Assembly (NCBI GenBank): GCA_007116145.1
Contig: SKJB01000023.1
Span: 1 to 60,738 of the forward strand
Length of the DNA stretch: 60,738 nucleotides
Source: Limnochordia bacterium
Lineage (GTDB): Bacteria > Bacillota > Limnochordia > Darwinibacteriales > DTU012
Direction: 5' to 3'
In this document: piece after piece, positions 12,301-20,473 of the stretch
Layout of the letters: each line of letters starts with the position of its first letter
Position numbering within the stretch: the first letter of the stretch is position 1
Notes under the pieces: model-generated
The model's input: only the letters and a program-made list of their open reading frames with translations
Database searches by the model: none
Told to the model about the DNA's origin: nothing
Program-made: the position numbers and the translations under genes

Positions 12301-13043
12301 CTTTCTTCAGTCGGTGGTTCACCAGGACGGAGGCGCTTATAAATCTCAATGAGAGCCTCTTCTTCTGTCTCTGTATTATCTCGTTCTAACGTAGCTTTTA
12401 TCGATTCAGCTCCGCTATAGAGATCAATGATTTTCACATTATGTTCGATACCTAAGGCGCGAATCAAAACCGTGACGGGGATTTTCCGGGTTCGATCTAC
12501 ACGGACAGAAACAACATCATTAGAATCCATCTCAAATTCTAACCACGCACCGCGATTTGGAATGATACTCGCACTATAAAGAGGCTTTCCAGCGGTATCC
12601 ACAGTAAAATTATAATAAGTACCAGGCGAACGAACTAATTGGCTGACTATTACCCGTTCTGCGCCATTAATAATAAACGTCCCTTGTTCGGTCATCAATG
12701 GGAAGTCTCCCATAAACACTTCTTGCTCCTTGACTTCCCCTGTTTCCTTATTGATTAAACGAACACGTACGCGCAAAGGCGCTGCAAAGGTTACATCTCG
12801 ATCTTTACATTCCTCAACAGCCCACTTAGGTTCACCTAAGGCATAGTCAATAAACTCCAATACAAGATTTCCAGTGAAATCCTGAATGGGAGAAATATCG
12901 CGAAACATCTCCAATAAACCTTCTTGCAGAAACCAATCATAGGACTTTCGCTGAATCTCAATGAGATTCGGCATTTCCATGACTTCGTCAATTTTACCAT
13001 AGCTAAGGCGCTTCCTTTTACCTTGTTGAACGGCTACTGCCAA
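9396..13043 (-). CDS. rpoB: RNA polymerase beta subunit with long acidic tail
   Basis: This is the 1215-residue beta subunit of RNA polymerase. The rifampicin-pocket segment ([21 protein letters not shown], then LSALGPGG) is wild type at the Asp, His and Ser positions commonly mutated to resistance. The start is TTG 13043 behind GGAGAGGTGA. The last ~64 residues form a low-complexity tail made mainly of Glu and Asp, ending [10 protein letters not shown]. Acidic C-terminal extensions occur in other Bacillota RpoB proteins, but this one is strongly charged. It is followed at 47 nt by rpoC. Confidence 0.98.
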   Translation of the reverse strand: MAVAVQQGKRKRLSYGKIDEVMEMPNLIEIQRKSYDWFLQEGLLEMFRDISPIQDFTGNLVLEFIDYALGEPKWAVEECKDRDVTFAAPLRVRVRLINKETGEVKEQEVFMGDFPLMTEQGTFIINGAERVIVSQLVRSPGTYYNFTVDTAGKPLYSASIIPNRGAWLEFEMDSNDVVSVRVDRTRKIPVTVLIRALGIEHNVKIIDLYSGAESIKATLERDNTETEEEALIEIYKRLRPGEPPTEESARSLFETLFYDPKRYDLAGVGRYKINKKLRITERLVNRVAGDHVAHPETGEILVEANEKIDRKKAEAIQSAGIHSVMIRTKEGDSLKILGNGQPSDSVKTIAREDILSAINYLVNLPYGIGITDDIDHLGNRRLKSVGELLQNQFRIGLSRMERVVRERMTIQDVEIITPQALINIRPVVASIKEFFGSSQLSQFMDQTNPLAELTHKRRLSALGPGGLSRERAGFEVRDVHHSHYGRMCPIETPEGPNIGLIGSLCTYARINQFGFIETPYRKVEDGVVTEEIVYLTADEEDNYIIAQSNEPTHEDGRYVEERVTVRDREEIRIVPAKRVDFMDVSPKQIVSIATALIPFLENDDAARALMGANMQRQAVPLLQSQAPIVGTGMEYKAAIDSGAAVVAKRAGIVERVTGAEIIVRTDQGKDRYALLKFKRSNQGTCINQKGRVQVNQQVEVGEVLADGPSTDLGELALGRNVIVAFMPWEGYNYEDAILLSEKLVKEDVFTSIHIEEYESQARDTKLGPEEITRDIPNVGEESLKDLDERGIIRIGAEVKPGDILVGKVTPKGETELTAEERLLRAIFGEKAREVRDTSLRVPHGEGGIILDVKVFSRENGDELSPGVNRLVRCYLAQKRKISEGDKMAGRHGNKGVISRILPEEDMPFLPDGTPVQIVLNPLGVPSRMNIGQVLETHLGMAARYLGVHIATPVFDGATEIEVMDTMERSGMARHGKTILYDGRSGEAFDNPVTVGVIYIIKLAHLVDDKIHARSTGPYSLVTQQPLGGKAQFGGQRFGEMEVWALEAYGASYTLQEILTVKSDDVVGRVKTYEAIVKGENVPEPGVPESFKVLIKELQSLGLDVRVLSETEQEIEIRDAEEDISEMAKELGIEVQGRETDKSSRKLLSANSVGDDEQKQERNKKVAKTEPIAILDEEEPDEELEEELDIDSDEELDDDLSLESLIEEEEEDDDEF

Positions 13044-13089
13044 TGGCCTTCACCTCTCCTTTGGTGTGGATGTGGATATGCATGATGAA

Positions 13090-13113
13090 AAGCAAGGGGG
13101 AGACCCCTCGCTT
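13090..13113 (-). promoter_or_regulatory. Hairpin in the rpoB leader
   Basis: A 10-bp stem (one G-U pair) with a 4-nt loop lies about 50 nt upstream of the rpoB start and just after a 13-codon leader ORF. On the minus strand it is followed by only four T residues. It could pause or attenuate transcription, but a full terminator is not evident. Confidence 0.45.
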
Positions 13114-13118
13114 AAAAT

Positions 13119-13160
13119 TCATATTTTTACGCTTTGTACTGGTTGCCAAAAAATATTCAT
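13119..13160 (-). CDS. Possible 13-residue leader peptide upstream of rpoB
   Basis: A 13-codon ORF (MNIFWQPVQSVKI) starts at ATG 13160 with GGAGG exactly 6 nt upstream, a better ribosome-binding arrangement than that of rpoB itself. Immediately upstream is an AT-rich hairpin with a CCAAAAAA/TTTTTTGG stem; its 3' arm abuts the Shine-Dalgarno. The stable 10-bp hairpin at 13090-13113 follows the stop codon. The arrangement resembles a translated leader that couples ribosome passage to downstream structure. Chance occurrence is possible for so short an ORF. Confidence 0.35.
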   Translation of the reverse strand: MNIFWQPVQSVKI

Positions 13161-13264
13161 GGTATTCCTCCAAAAAATATTTTTTTGGAAAAGCAGGACA
13201 TCTTAACACTTATGGTGTATTATATATAATGAGACATTTTCCCTCACCACAGTAATACTCGATT

Positions 13265-13293
13265 ATCATATCACAGAGCTTGTTCACTGTCAA
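13265..13293 (-). promoter_or_regulatory. Sigma-A promoter of rpoB-rpoC
   Basis: On the minus strand TTGACA and TATGAT are separated by 17 bp. Initiation near 13258 gives a leader of about 215 nt before rpoB. The otherwise gene-free 13044-13391 interval holds this promoter, the leader ORF, the leader hairpins and the rplL terminator. Confidence 0.85.
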
Positions 13294-13340
13294 GCATGTT
13301 TTTTTGTGTCCAAGCAAGAACTATACATAAAAAAGGATGA

Positions 13341-13390
13341 TACGTAACAAAAAAACACCCTCTGTTTAGGGGGTGTTTTTTTGTTACGTA
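13341..13390 (-). terminator. Terminator of rplJ-rplL
   Basis: A perfect 20-bp inverted repeat (13341-13360 with 13371-13390) with a 10-nt loop begins right after the rplL stop codon. GGGTGT followed by seven T residues within the 3' arm gives a classical intrinsic terminator. It separates rplJ-rplL from the rpoB promoter. Confidence 0.92.
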
Positions 13391-13391
13391 T

Positions 13392-13760
13392 TTACTTAAC
13401 GTCAACTTGTGCTCCAGCTTCTTCTAACTTTGCTTTAACAGCATCAGCTTCGTCTTTAGATACTCCCTCTTTCACAGGCTTAGGAGCTTCATCCACTAAC
13501 GCTTTCGCTTCTTTTAAGCCTAATCCAGTTATTTCACGAACGACTTTAATTACACCAATCTTCTTATCACCAGGTGATAATAGTACTACGTCGAACTCCG
13601 TTTGCTCTTCAACAGCATCGGCTGCAGCTCCACCAGGAGCTGCCATTGCTACAGGAGCAGCAGCTGAAACTCCAAATTTCTCTTCCATTGCTTTTACGAG
13701 TTCGCTTAATTCTAATACAGTCATGTTTTCAATCGCTTGTAAGATTTCTTCTCTATTCAT
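13392..13760 (-). CDS. rplL: 50S ribosomal protein L7/L12
   Basis: L7/L12 is the stalk protein that recruits and activates translational GTPases. The 122-residue product has the N-terminal dimerisation helix, an Ala/Gly-rich hinge (residues ~33-50) and the conserved C-terminal domain with [20 protein letters not shown]. It starts at ATG 13760 after AAGGAGGG. It follows rplJ by 72 nt and ends at a strong terminator. Confidence 0.97.
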   Translation of the reverse strand: MNREEILQAIENMTVLELSELVKAMEEKFGVSAAAPVAMAAPGGAAADAVEEQTEFDVVLLSPGDKKIGVIKVVREITGLGLKEAKALVDEAPKPVKEGVSKDEADAVKAKLEEAGAQVDVK

Positions 13761-13832
13761 TGATAAGTACCCTCCTTAGGGATATATAGAATGTTTGTCG
13801 CTAATTTCAATCTGGTATTGATCTCGCTTTTG

Positions 13833-14357
13833 TTATGCTGACTCTTCTTTTTGCTTACGCACTGCGTCCACAGCATAAACAACATTGCGAATAGTTCCTG
13901 ATAATACATAAACCAATCCAGCCATCGGTGCTTGCATACCTCTGGCCACCTGTGCAAGGAGTACTTCCCGGGATGGTAGATCAGCTAATGCTTTTACTCC
14001 AGCCACATCTAGTACCTTGCCATCCAAAATTCCACCTTTAACTTCAAGATCCTGATGTCCCTTGGCAAATTCACTTATTACTTTCGCTGGTGCTACCGGA
14101 TCGCTATACCCAAAAGCAATTGCGGTTGGTCCTGATAGGAGGGGGATAACTCCTTCTAACCCTGTTTCCTTAACTGCTCGGATCGCTAGAGTATTTTTTA
14201 AAACCTTGTACTCTACACCCGCTTCTCGTAATTGTTTCCGCAGTTCGGTGACTTCGGCCACGTCTAAACCTCTGTAATCAGTAAAAACTGCACATTGGAC
14301 TCGACCAAGCCTTTCTTTAATCTCTTCAACCACTGCTAATTTTTCAGGCCTTGCCAT
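13833..14357 (-). CDS. rplJ: 50S ribosomal protein L10
   Basis: L10 anchors the L12 dimers of the stalk to 23S rRNA. I set the start at ATG 14357 because a perfect AGGAGGTGA Shine-Dalgarno lies just upstream and the product then begins MARPEKLAVVEEIKERL (174 residues, normal). A longer open frame to 14444 runs through the attenuator and is not real. The C-terminal part holds the L12-binding helix region. Expression is probably set by the upstream L10-type leader. Confidence 0.95.
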   Translation of the reverse strand: MARPEKLAVVEEIKERLGRVQCAVFTDYRGLDVAEVTELRKQLREAGVEYKVLKNTLAIRAVKETGLEGVIPLLSGPTAIAFGYSDPVAPAKVISEFAKGHQDLEVKGGILDGKVLDVAGVKALADLPSREVLLAQVARGMQAPMAGLVYVLSGTIRNVVYAVDAVRKQKEESA

Positions 14358-14379
14358 TATTTCACCTCCTTTGGATTTG

Positions 14380-14506
14380 AAAATAGAAAAGGATCCCCGC
14401 AGACACCCGGAGATCCCAAATAGGAAATAAACATACTTACCCATTTATCAACCTCGGTTGGCAAGGAAAACTTCTTAAGCCATTGACTGGCACCAACTGT
14501 CTGCGG
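14380..14506 (-). promoter_or_regulatory. L10 leader: transcription attenuator upstream of rplJ
   Basis: Two mutually exclusive structures are visible. The first is a terminator stem of 9 bp with one G-U pair (14391-14399 with 14408-14416), followed on the minus strand by TTTTCTATTTT. The second is an alternative 9-bp pairing of minus-strand CCGCAGACA (14498-14506) with TGTCTGCGG (14397-14405), which would break the terminator. A CCGAGG motif lies between them. This matches the known L10 leader principle, in which the L10-L12 complex controls its own operon. Confidence 0.8.
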
Positions 14507-14527
14507 TATATTCAGTTTAACTTTGAA

Positions 14528-14556
14528 AGTGTATCATTAAATCTAGCATCCGTCAA
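14528..14556 (-). promoter_or_regulatory. Sigma-A promoter of rplJ-rplL
   Basis: On the minus strand TTGACG and TACACT are separated by 17 bp, just after the rplA stop codon. Transcripts starting near 14521 would contain the whole L10 leader. Confidence 0.75.
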
Positions 14557-14562
14557 TACCAT

Positions 14563-15267
14563 TTATTTTGCTCTTGTTATGACATCTCCTACACTTACGC
14601 GCAAGCCCGGACCCATAGTCGATGATAAGGACAATTTTCGTAAATAGGTGCCTTTTGCTGCTTGAGGTTTCGCCTTAAGAATGGCACCTAAGAGAGCATT
14701 AAAATTACCTTCTAACTGCTCTAGACCAAAAGAAACTTTACCTATGGGAACGTGTATCCCAGCTTCCTTGTTAACCCGAAATTCAACCTTACCAGCTTTA
14801 ACCTCTTTGACCGCATTTGCAACTTCAAAGGTTACAGTACCAGTCTTAGGGTTAGGCATTAATCCGCGCGGACCTAAAATTCGTCCCAGTCGCCCAACTA
14901 CACCCATCATATCAGGAGTAGCGATAGCCACATCAAAATCAACCCAACCTGCCTGAATCTTCTCTGCTAACTCTTCTGCTCCCACAAAATCAGCACCAGC
15001 TGCTTCTGCTTCTTCAACCTTTTCACCCTTGGCAAAAACTAGTACACGTACCTCGCTACCAGTTCCATGAGGAAGAACCACTGTTCCCCGCACTTGCTGA
15101 TCAGCATGTCGCGGATCGACACCTAATTTCAGTGCAACTTCTACAGTTTCATCAAACTTTGCTGTTGCACATTTTTGTACTATCTCAAGGGATTCTGTTA
15201 AGTTGTAGAACTTGTCTCGATCTACAGACTTAGCAACATCTTGGTAACGCTTGCCCCGCTTGGCCAT
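14563..15267 (-). CDS. rplA: 50S ribosomal protein L1
   Basis: L1 forms the mobile stalk near the ribosomal E site. The 234-residue product begins [11 protein letters not shown] at ATG 15267, preceded by AAAGGAGG; an open frame to 15312 would add an unrelated 15-residue extension. The region [14 protein letters not shown] and the RNA-binding segments are conserved. It is co-transcribed with rplK (67-nt gap) and followed by the rplJ promoter. Confidence 0.97.
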   Translation of the reverse strand: MAKRGKRYQDVAKSVDRDKFYNLTESLEIVQKCATAKFDETVEVALKLGVDPRHADQQVRGTVVLPHGTGSEVRVLVFAKGEKVEEAEAAGADFVGAEELAEKIQAGWVDFDVAIATPDMMGVVGRLGRILGPRGLMPNPKTGTVTFEVANAVKEVKAGKVEFRVNKEAGIHVPIGKVSFGLEQLEGNFNALLGAILKAKPQAAKGTYLRKLSLSSTMGPGLRVSVGDVITRAK

Positions 15268-15334
15268 ATTAATTTCCTCCTTTGTGGTACAATCGGCATG
15301 AAATCCTCCCACAGTATTGCCCCAATTATTTTAC

Positions 15335-15760
15335 TTACTGTTCAACAACAATACCCATGCTTCGAGCTGTGCCTTCAATCATGCGAGTTGCTGCCTCTAA
15401 ATCTGCTGCATTTAAATCAACCATTTTCATTTCGGCAATCTCACGTACCTTTGCTCTTTTAATCGTTCCAACTTTATCGCGATTAGGTACACCAGAACCG
15501 CTCTCAATATTAATGGCTTTTTTCAGCAATACAGCTGCTGGTGGAGTCTTAGTAATGAATGTAAAGGAACGATCCTCATACACAGTAATAACAACTGGTA
15601 TAATCATACCAAGATCCTGGGAAGTTCTTTCGTTAAACGTCTTACAAAACTCCATAATGTTTACACCATGCTGACCCAAGGCAGGACCTACTGGCGGAGC
15701 TGGATTTGCTTTCCCCGCATTTACTTGTAATTTAATTAACGCGCTAACTTTTTTTGCCAT
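15335..15760 (-). CDS. rplK: 50S ribosomal protein L11
   Basis: L11 binds the GTPase-associated centre of 23S rRNA. The 141-residue product has the typical proline-rich [21 protein letters not shown] segment split between conserved positions 20-40, and the C-terminal rRNA-binding domain. It starts at ATG 15760 after GGGGGTG, 73 nt downstream of nusG. Confidence 0.97.
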   Translation of the reverse strand: MAKKVSALIKLQVNAGKANPAPPVGPALGQHGVNIMEFCKTFNERTSQDLGMIIPVVITVYEDRSFTFITKTPPAAVLLKKAINIESGSGVPNRDKVGTIKRAKVREIAEMKMVDLNAADLEAATRMIEGTARSMGIVVEQ

Positions 15761-15833
15761 GGCGCATACACCCCCTCATACTAATGTGGTAATGGCGGAT
15801 ATAGTATCCTCCCACTTTCAATCCGGAAACTAT

Positions 15834-16391
15834 CTATAGTTTAGTTACCTGGTTAAAATCTAATTCTACAGGAGTTTCACGACCAAACATTGATACTTTT
15901 ACTGTTAACTTTCCTTTTTCAGGATTAAGCTCTTCTACTAGTCCCGAGAAGTTGACAAACGGCCCAGCGACAACCTTTACATTCTCACCGAGAGCATACT
16001 GAACTCTTTGCCGGGGTTCATCAAAGCCCATATCTTCCAGAATGACACGAGCTTCTTCCGCTTCAAGAGGAACTGGTTTAACTCCTGAACCAACAAAGCC
16101 TGTAACACCCGGTGTGTTCCGAACTACATACCATGAATCATCGGTTACGATCATCTCAACAAGCACATATCCGGGAAACACTTTCTTGAGAGTAACTTTC
16201 TTTTTTCCATCCTTGTAATCAACGACTTCCTCAGTAGGAACCACCACTCTAAAAATCTTGTCTTCCATTCCCATCGATTCCACACGTCGTTCTAAATTTG
16301 CTTTCACCTTATTCTCATAACCCGAGTAAGTATGCACAACATACCAGAACTTTTCGCTAATCAACTTCTCGCTCATCTTTGAAGGGACCAT
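15834..16391 (-). CDS. nusG: Transcription elongation/antitermination factor NusG
   Basis: NusG binds RNA polymerase and influences pausing, Rho-dependent termination and coupling to translation. The 185-residue product has the NGN domain (KFWYVVHTYSGYENKVKANL) and a C-terminal KOW domain (VKVVAGPFVNFSGLVEEL). The start is uncertain between ATG 16391 and an internal ATG five codons later. The first has a GGAGGTGA about 12 nt upstream, but that start codon lies inside a hairpin formed by GAAGGGCCAT and ATGGTCCCTTC. It lies between secE and rplK. Confidence 0.95.
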   Translation of the reverse strand: MVPSKMSEKLISEKFWYVVHTYSGYENKVKANLERRVESMGMEDKIFRVVVPTEEVVDYKDGKKKVTLKKVFPGYVLVEMIVTDDSWYVVRNTPGVTGFVGSGVKPVPLEAEEARVILEDMGFDEPRQRVQYALGENVKVVAGPFVNFSGLVEELNPEKGKLTVKVSMFGRETPVELDFNQVTKL

Positions 16392-16402
16392 TTAATGGCC
16401 CT

Positions 16403-16630
16403 TCACCTCCCTATTCGGCCTAAGAAAGCTAATAGTTCAGAGACTACTAAATCAACAACTCCTATAAACGCCGCGACAATAGTAATAGTCACAAGCACGA
16501 CAATTGTATAAGTTATTAATTCCTTGCGGTTAGGCCATGCTACCTTACGCAACTCAGCTCGCACTTCACGTAGAAATTTTCCTGCGCGTAACCAAGGAGT
16601 TGGTTTTGCTTTTCCAGGTATAGCTACCAA
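16403..16630 (-). CDS. secE: Preprotein translocase subunit SecE
   Basis: SecE is the small essential clamp of the SecYEG channel. The 75-residue product has a basic amphipathic segment with REVRAELRKVAWPNRKEL, the family signature, followed by a single hydrophobic helix (residues ~40-65). The start is TTG 16630 with an AAGGATG-like Shine-Dalgarno. It sits between rpmG and nusG, the standard order. Confidence 0.93.
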   Translation of the reverse strand: MVAIPGKAKPTPWLRAGKFLREVRAELRKVAWPNRKELITYTIVVLVTITIVAAFIGVVDLVVSELLAFLGRIGR

Positions 16631-16654
16631 GCTACCTCACATCCTTCTCTAACC

Positions 16655-16804
16655 CTAACGGGTTTCTTTATGAACGGTATGAGCTTTACAAGTATTACAA
16701 TACTTCTTTAACTCAATGCGATCTGGATCGTTACGTTTGTTCTTATTGGAACGATAGTTCCTGTTCTTACATTCTGTACATTCTAGAGTCACACCTATAC
16801 GCAC
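16655..16804 (-). CDS. rpmG: 50S ribosomal protein L33
   Basis: L33 is a 49-residue ribosomal protein here of the cysteine-containing, zinc-binding type: CTEC and CNTC pairs are both present. The start is GTG 16804 with GGAGGTG 6 nt upstream. A longer frame to 16849 would overlap the promoter. It is the first gene of the rpmG-secE-nusG-rplK-rplA transcript. Confidence 0.95.
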   Translation of the reverse strand: MRIGVTLECTECKNRNYRSNKNKRNDPDRIELKKYCNTCKAHTVHKETR

Positions 16805-16839
16805 AGCTGCCACCTCCAAATTCTCGAAATACCCTTTAG

Positions 16840-16868
16840 AATTTATCACACTTTAGATAAGCTGTCAA
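16840..16868 (-). promoter_or_regulatory. Sigma-A promoter of rpmG-secE-nusG-rplK-rplA
   Basis: On the minus strand TTGACA and TAAATT are separated by 17 bp. The expected start near 16832 lies about 28 nt before the rpmG GTG codon. The -35 element lies in the loop of an 8-bp inverted repeat (16856-16863 with 16873-16880) that overlaps the tuf stop codon. Confidence 0.8.
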
Positions 16869-16875
16869 TACTAGC

Positions 16876-18075
16876 TTATCCAAGAATCTTTGTAACTACA
16901 CCGGCCCCTACAGTCCGTCCCCCTTCACGGATAGCAAACCGTAAGCCTTCTTCCATAGCGATCGGGGTAATCAACTCGCCAAATACCTTAACATTGTCAC
17001 CGGGCATTACCATCTCAGTACCTTCGGGTAAATTAACTACACCAGTTACATCCGTTGTTCGAAAATAGAACTGGGGACGATAATTCGAAAAGAAAGGAGT
17101 ATGACGTCCACCCTCTTCTTTAGACAAAACGTACACTTCACCCTCAAATTTGGTATGCGGGGTAATTGAACCAGGCTTCGCTAATACTTGTCCACGCTCA
17201 ATACTTTCTCGATCAACACCACGTAGGAGTACACCAATGTTGTCACCAGCTTCCGCTTGATCGAGTAGCTTACGGAACATCTCTACACCTGTAGCCACAG
17301 TTTTCTTTGTCTCAGTTAAACCAACAATCGCAACCTCATCTCCGACCTTAATGATTCCTCGCTCCACCCGGCCCGTTGCCACTGTACCGCGACCAGTAAT
17401 GGTGAATACATCCTCTACTGGCATGAGAAAAGGTTTGTCTCGATCCCGTTCTGGTGTAGGAATATACTCATCAACCGCATCCATTAACGCTCGTAGCTTG
17501 GCACACCATTCGCCTGGCTCACCACTTTCTAGCTCTTGCATAGCAAGTAACGCACTGCCGGAAACCACAGGAATATCGTCTCCAGGGAACTCATAATAAC
17601 TTAATAAGTCCCGGATTTCCATTTCAACTAATTCCATCAATTCCTCATCGTCTACCATATCTGCTTTGTTCATCCAAACAACCACTGCTGGTACACCTAC
17701 CTGGCGCGCTAAGAGAATATGCTCCCGAGTTTGAGGCATAGGACCATCAGCAGCAGACACCACTAAGATGGCTCCATCCATTTGCGCAGCACCAGTAATC
17801 ATATTCTTCACATAATCAGCATGGCCTGGGCAGTCAACGTGCGCGTAATGACGTTGATCTGTCTCGTATTCCACATGGGCTGTGTTAATGGTAATACCCC
17901 GTTCTCGTTCCTCTGGAGCATTATCAATTTCATCAAATTTCTTAACTAAGGCCGCATCTCCCTTGGCTAACAACATAGTAATCGCTGCAGTCGTTGTCGT
18001 CTTGCCATGGTCAACATGACCAATGGTACCTACATTGATATGCGGTTTGTTTCGTAAAAACTTTTGTTTTGCCAT
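16876..18075 (-). CDS. tuf: Elongation factor Tu (copy 2)
   Basis: This is a second complete EF-Tu gene of 399 residues. The start is ATG 18075 behind GGGAGGAG; an open frame to 18159 would add 28 unrelated residues. All GTPase motifs are intact. Compared with the str-operon copy it differs at 11 residues (for example Glu73Asp and His74Gln, and Ala to Gly at the last residue) and at many silent positions. It lies downstream of a small membrane protein gene and the tRNA cluster, and no separate promoter was recognised. Confidence 0.98.
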   Translation of the reverse strand: MAKQKFLRNKPHINVGTIGHVDHGKTTTTAAITMLLAKGDAALVKKFDEIDNAPEERERGITINTAHVEYETDQRHYAHVDCPGHADYVKNMITGAAQMDGAILVVSAADGPMPQTREHILLARQVGVPAVVVWMNKADMVDDEELMELVEMEIRDLLSYYEFPGDDIPVVSGSALLAMQELESGEPGEWCAKLRALMDAVDEYIPTPERDRDKPFLMPVEDVFTITGRGTVATGRVERGIIKVGDEVAIVGLTETKKTVATGVEMFRKLLDQAEAGDNIGVLLRGVDRESIERGQVLAKPGSITPHTKFEGEVYVLSKEEGGRHTPFFSNYRPQFYFRTTDVTGVVNLPEGTEMVMPGDNVKVFGELITPIAMEEGLRFAIREGGRTVGAGVVTKILG

Positions 18076-18166
18076 TTCTTGTAACTCCTCCCTATTTCTA
18101 AGCCGTAATAATTGAAACTTTTGGTTAACCATTCGGTACCCACACAAAAAGTCCTGCATTACAATT

Positions 18167-18385
18167 TCATAAACCCAGGATTTCTTGTAAGATTGGCATC
18201 ATTGCCCCAAAGATCAACCAAAATGCTATATCACCATGCATTTGGCTCACCACTTTATAATGCACTATTTCCACAGTAACAGCTAAAGCCACTACGACCA
18301 TCCAGGCAAAAAGAAACGCTACACTGAGCATAAAAAATGCACACAATGCCCAGCCAAGCAGAAAACAAATAACAGCTATGCGCAT
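18167..18385 (-). CDS. Small membrane protein of unknown function
   Basis: I do not recognise this 72-residue product. It starts at ATG 18385 with an AGGAGGAG Shine-Dalgarno 7 nt upstream, which supports translation. It is almost entirely hydrophobic, with a long N-terminal segment (residues ~3-40, enough for one or two helices), a short polar stretch with [11 protein letters not shown], and a second helix at ~53-70. It lies 91 nt upstream of tuf copy 2 and follows the tRNA terminator. Confidence 0.65.
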   Translation of the reverse strand: MRIAVICFLLGWALCAFFMLSVAFLFAWMVVVALAVTVEIVHYKVVSQMHGDIAFWLIFGAMMPILQEILGL

Positions 18386-18464
18386 ACACTATCTCCTCCT
18401 GTATGCTAGTGTATGCAAGCTATTAATTGCCGTGCGTCTCTCTGCCCCTCGAATCCAAAATAGC

Positions 18465-18488
18465 AAAAAAACCGATGAACCCATCGGT
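18465..18488 (-). terminator. Terminator of the tRNA cluster
   Basis: A 7-bp perfect stem (18471-18477 with 18482-18488) and 4-nt loop are followed on the minus strand by six T residues. It ends the Thr-Tyr-fMet tRNA transcript. Confidence 0.85.
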
Positions 18489-18525
18489 CGCGGTCGGTCT
18501 ATGTGAACGCAGCGCTAATATGTAT

Positions 18526-18602
<77 letters not shown>

Positions 18603-18611
18603 CTGTTAAGT

Positions 18612-18697
18612 TGGTGGAGGGAAGAGGATTCGAACCTCTGAAAGCGTAGCTAGCAGATTTACAGTCTGCCCCCTTTGGCCAACTCGGGAATCCCTCC
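18612..18697 (-). tRNA. tRNA-Tyr (GTA)
   Basis: An 86-nt class II tRNA has a 7-bp acceptor stem (GGAGGGA/TCCCTCC), anticodon GTA, a long variable arm and encoded CCA. It lies between tRNA-Thr and tRNA-fMet. Confidence 0.95.
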
Positions 18698-18759
18698 GAA
18701 ATAAAAACTTACTTTTGCTATTGTATCAAATCAATAGCTGTTTGTCAAGAATTATTCAA

Positions 18760-18835
18760 TGGAGCCGGCGATGGGATTTGAACCCGCAACCTGCTGATTA
18801 CAAGTCAGCTGCTCTGCCAATTGAGCTACACCGGC
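18760..18835 (-). tRNA. tRNA-Thr (TGT)
   Basis: A 76-nt tRNA has acceptor stem GCCGGTG/CGCCGGC, anticodon TGT, a T-arm with GGTTCAAATC and encoded CCA with U73. It is the first gene of the cluster, a few nucleotides after its promoter. Confidence 0.95.
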
Positions 18836-18850
18836 TTTTGAACAAATATG

Positions 18851-18879
18851 AGTATACCATGCTAGGCAAGGGTTGTCAA
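18851..18879 (-). promoter_or_regulatory. Sigma-A promoter of the tRNA cluster
   Basis: On the minus strand TTGACA and TATACT are separated by 17 bp. The start near 18844 lies just before tRNA-Thr. It is among the best promoter matches in the window. Confidence 0.88.
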
Positions 18880-18939
18880 TAACAACAATAAAAAAAATAT
18901 CGGCATTTAGCTGGACATGCTTCTTGCAACTACACAAGC

Positions 18940-19587
18940 CTAATTCGCTTCCCGTTTCTCTAGGTAGCGCTCCAATTTCCGTTTCACTCGCTGTAGAGCA
19001 TTATCAATTGATTTTACATGACGGGATAAATCATCGGCAATCTCTTGATAACTCTTTCCCTCTAAGTAAAACATTAAAACCTTCCATTCCAGATCGCTTA
19101 AAAACTCACCCATCTTGTGCTCGATATCTGTAAACTCTTCACGACTGATCACTAACTCCTCAGGATCAGTTACTTTAGCACCTGAAATCACATCCAATAA
19201 TGTCCGATCAGACTCTTCATCGTAAATCGGTTTATTTAAGGATACATAAGAATTAAGGGGAATGTGCTTTTGTCTTGTCGCTGTCTTTATTGCAGTAATG
19301 ATTTGACGGGTAATACACAATTCTGCAAATGCACGAAACGAGGCTAGTTTATCTGGGCGAAAGTCCCGAATAGCTTTATACAAACCTATCATGCCTTCTT
19401 GAATAATATCTTCACGATCGGCCCCAATTAAAAAATAGGAACGGGCTTTAGCGCGCACAAAATTACGATACTTATTGATTAAATACTCAAGGGCAATCTC
19501 ATTGCTATCGCGGGCAAATTCCACAATCTCTTCATCGTTCATAGTGTCGTATAGTTGAGCATAATTCTTTTGTGCACTTGCATTCAC
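18940..19587 (-). CDS. sigH: RNA polymerase sigma factor SigH
   Basis: This is the Spo0H-type sigma factor that links post-exponential growth to sporulation in Bacillota. The sequence is very close to the Bacillus protein through region 2 (YRNFVRAKARSYFLIGADRED), ITRQIITAIKTATRQKHIPL, and region 4 (RHVKSIDNALQRVKRKLE). I choose GTG 19587, because GGAGG lies 8 nt upstream and the 215-residue length matches the family. Upstream in-frame starts at 19656 and 19602 lack a Shine-Dalgarno. It is monocistronic behind its own promoter. Confidence 0.93.
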   Translation of the reverse strand: MNASAQKNYAQLYDTMNDEEIVEFARDSNEIALEYLINKYRNFVRAKARSYFLIGADREDIIQEGMIGLYKAIRDFRPDKLASFRAFAELCITRQIITAIKTATRQKHIPLNSYVSLNKPIYDEESDRTLLDVISGAKVTDPEELVISREEFTDIEHKMGEFLSDLEWKVLMFYLEGKSYQEIADDLSRHVKSIDNALQRVKRKLERYLEKREAN

Positions 19588-19688
19588 ATACATCGCCTCC
19601 ATCTGGATATTCTGTTCCAGAGGGTTCCAAGCTGATGTTTTGCCCGAAAGACCCACTGTTACGCCGTCTTGTCCAACAGCACAGTATC

Positions 19689-19717
19689 ATTATACACTAT
19701 CGTTCAAACAGCGTCAA
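19689..19717 (-). promoter_or_regulatory. Sigma-A promoter of sigH
   Basis: On the minus strand TTGACG and TATAAT are separated by 17 bp, giving a leader of nearly 100 nt. No AbrB or other operator was recognised. Confidence 0.8.
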
Positions 19718-19753
19718 GCAAAGCTTCTACGCCGTTTACCAGCCTTTTAATAA

Positions 19754-20473
19754 TTATCCATTCTGTTGCTTTGTGATCTCATACAATAATATTCCTCCGG
19801 CGACTGAGGCGTTCAACGATCCGATCTGCCCATACATAGGAATGTGAACTAAGAAGTCACAATGCTCTTTGACTAATCTGCTTAGTCCCTTACCTTCACT
19901 ACCAATAACCAGCGCTAACGGTCCTTTCAGATCCTGTTTATAGCAAACTTGTCCCGCTAAATCTGCCCCAGCAATCCAACACCCAACTTCCTTTAAGCGC
20001 TCAAGTACTGCCACGATATTATTCACACGACAGATAGGAATATGCGCAATGGCCCCCGCCGATGTTTTCGCCACTGTCGCAGTAACTGGAACTGCTCTGC
20101 GCTTTGGAATAATCACACCCGTAACTCCACAAGCTTCAGCTGTCCGCACTAGAGATCCAAGATTATGAGGATCTTCAAGCCCGTCCAAGACTAGATAAAA
20201 GTGCTTTGTATTCGTCTGCAATAATTTATCAAAATCTTGATAAGAAACTGGACTTACCAGAGCGATTACTCCTTGATGAGCTTGCGTTTGACTCATCTGA
20301 TCAAGACTCTCTCTTGGTACTTCTTGCACTACTATGTGATGCTCTTTCGCCAACTGCAATATTTTAATAATTGATCCTTGCCGCTCTCCTTTAGCTACCA
20401 ATAATTTGTTGATCGGCTCTCCCGAACGAAACAATTCCAACACAGGTTGACGCCCTTCAACTTCTGTCAGCAA
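19754..20473 (-). CDS. rlmB: 23S rRNA 2'-O-methyltransferase RlmB (TrmH/SpoU family)
   Basis: This SpoU-class enzyme probably methylates the 2'-O of G2251 in 23S rRNA. The 239-residue protein has an N-terminal substrate-binding domain and the knotted C-terminal domain with LDGLEDPHNLGSLVRTAEA, VIGSEGKGLSRLV and SLNASVAGGILLYE. The start is TTG 20473, with GAGGTG 7 nt upstream, so it overlaps the end of thyX by 17 nt. That implies translational coupling. Confidence 0.9.
   Translation of the reverse strand: MLTEVEGRQPVLELFRSGEPINKLLVAKGERQGSIIKILQLAKEHHIVVQEVPRESLDQMSQTQAHQGVIALVSPVSYQDFDKLLQTNTKHFYLVLDGLEDPHNLGSLVRTAEACGVTGVIIPKRRAVPVTATVAKTSAGAIAHIPICRVNNIVAVLERLKEVGCWIAGADLAGQVCYKQDLKGPLALVIGSEGKGLSRLVKEHCDFLVHIPMYGQIGSLNASVAGGILLYEITKQQNG

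Noticed and set aside
13018-13209. 63-codon ORF overlapping the rpoB start
   Set aside because: It lacks a ribosome-binding site and overlaps rpoB in another frame; the 13-codon ORF with an ideal Shine-Dalgarno in the same leader is the more credible one.
15282-15674. Open frame of 130 codons antisense to rplK
   Set aside because: It overlaps a conserved ribosomal gene on the other strand and lacks a Shine-Dalgarno; it is a by-product of codon usage.
18880-18939. Terminator of sigH
   Set aside because: A T8 run follows a 4-bp GCAT/ATGC pairing on the minus strand; the stem is too short for a confident call.
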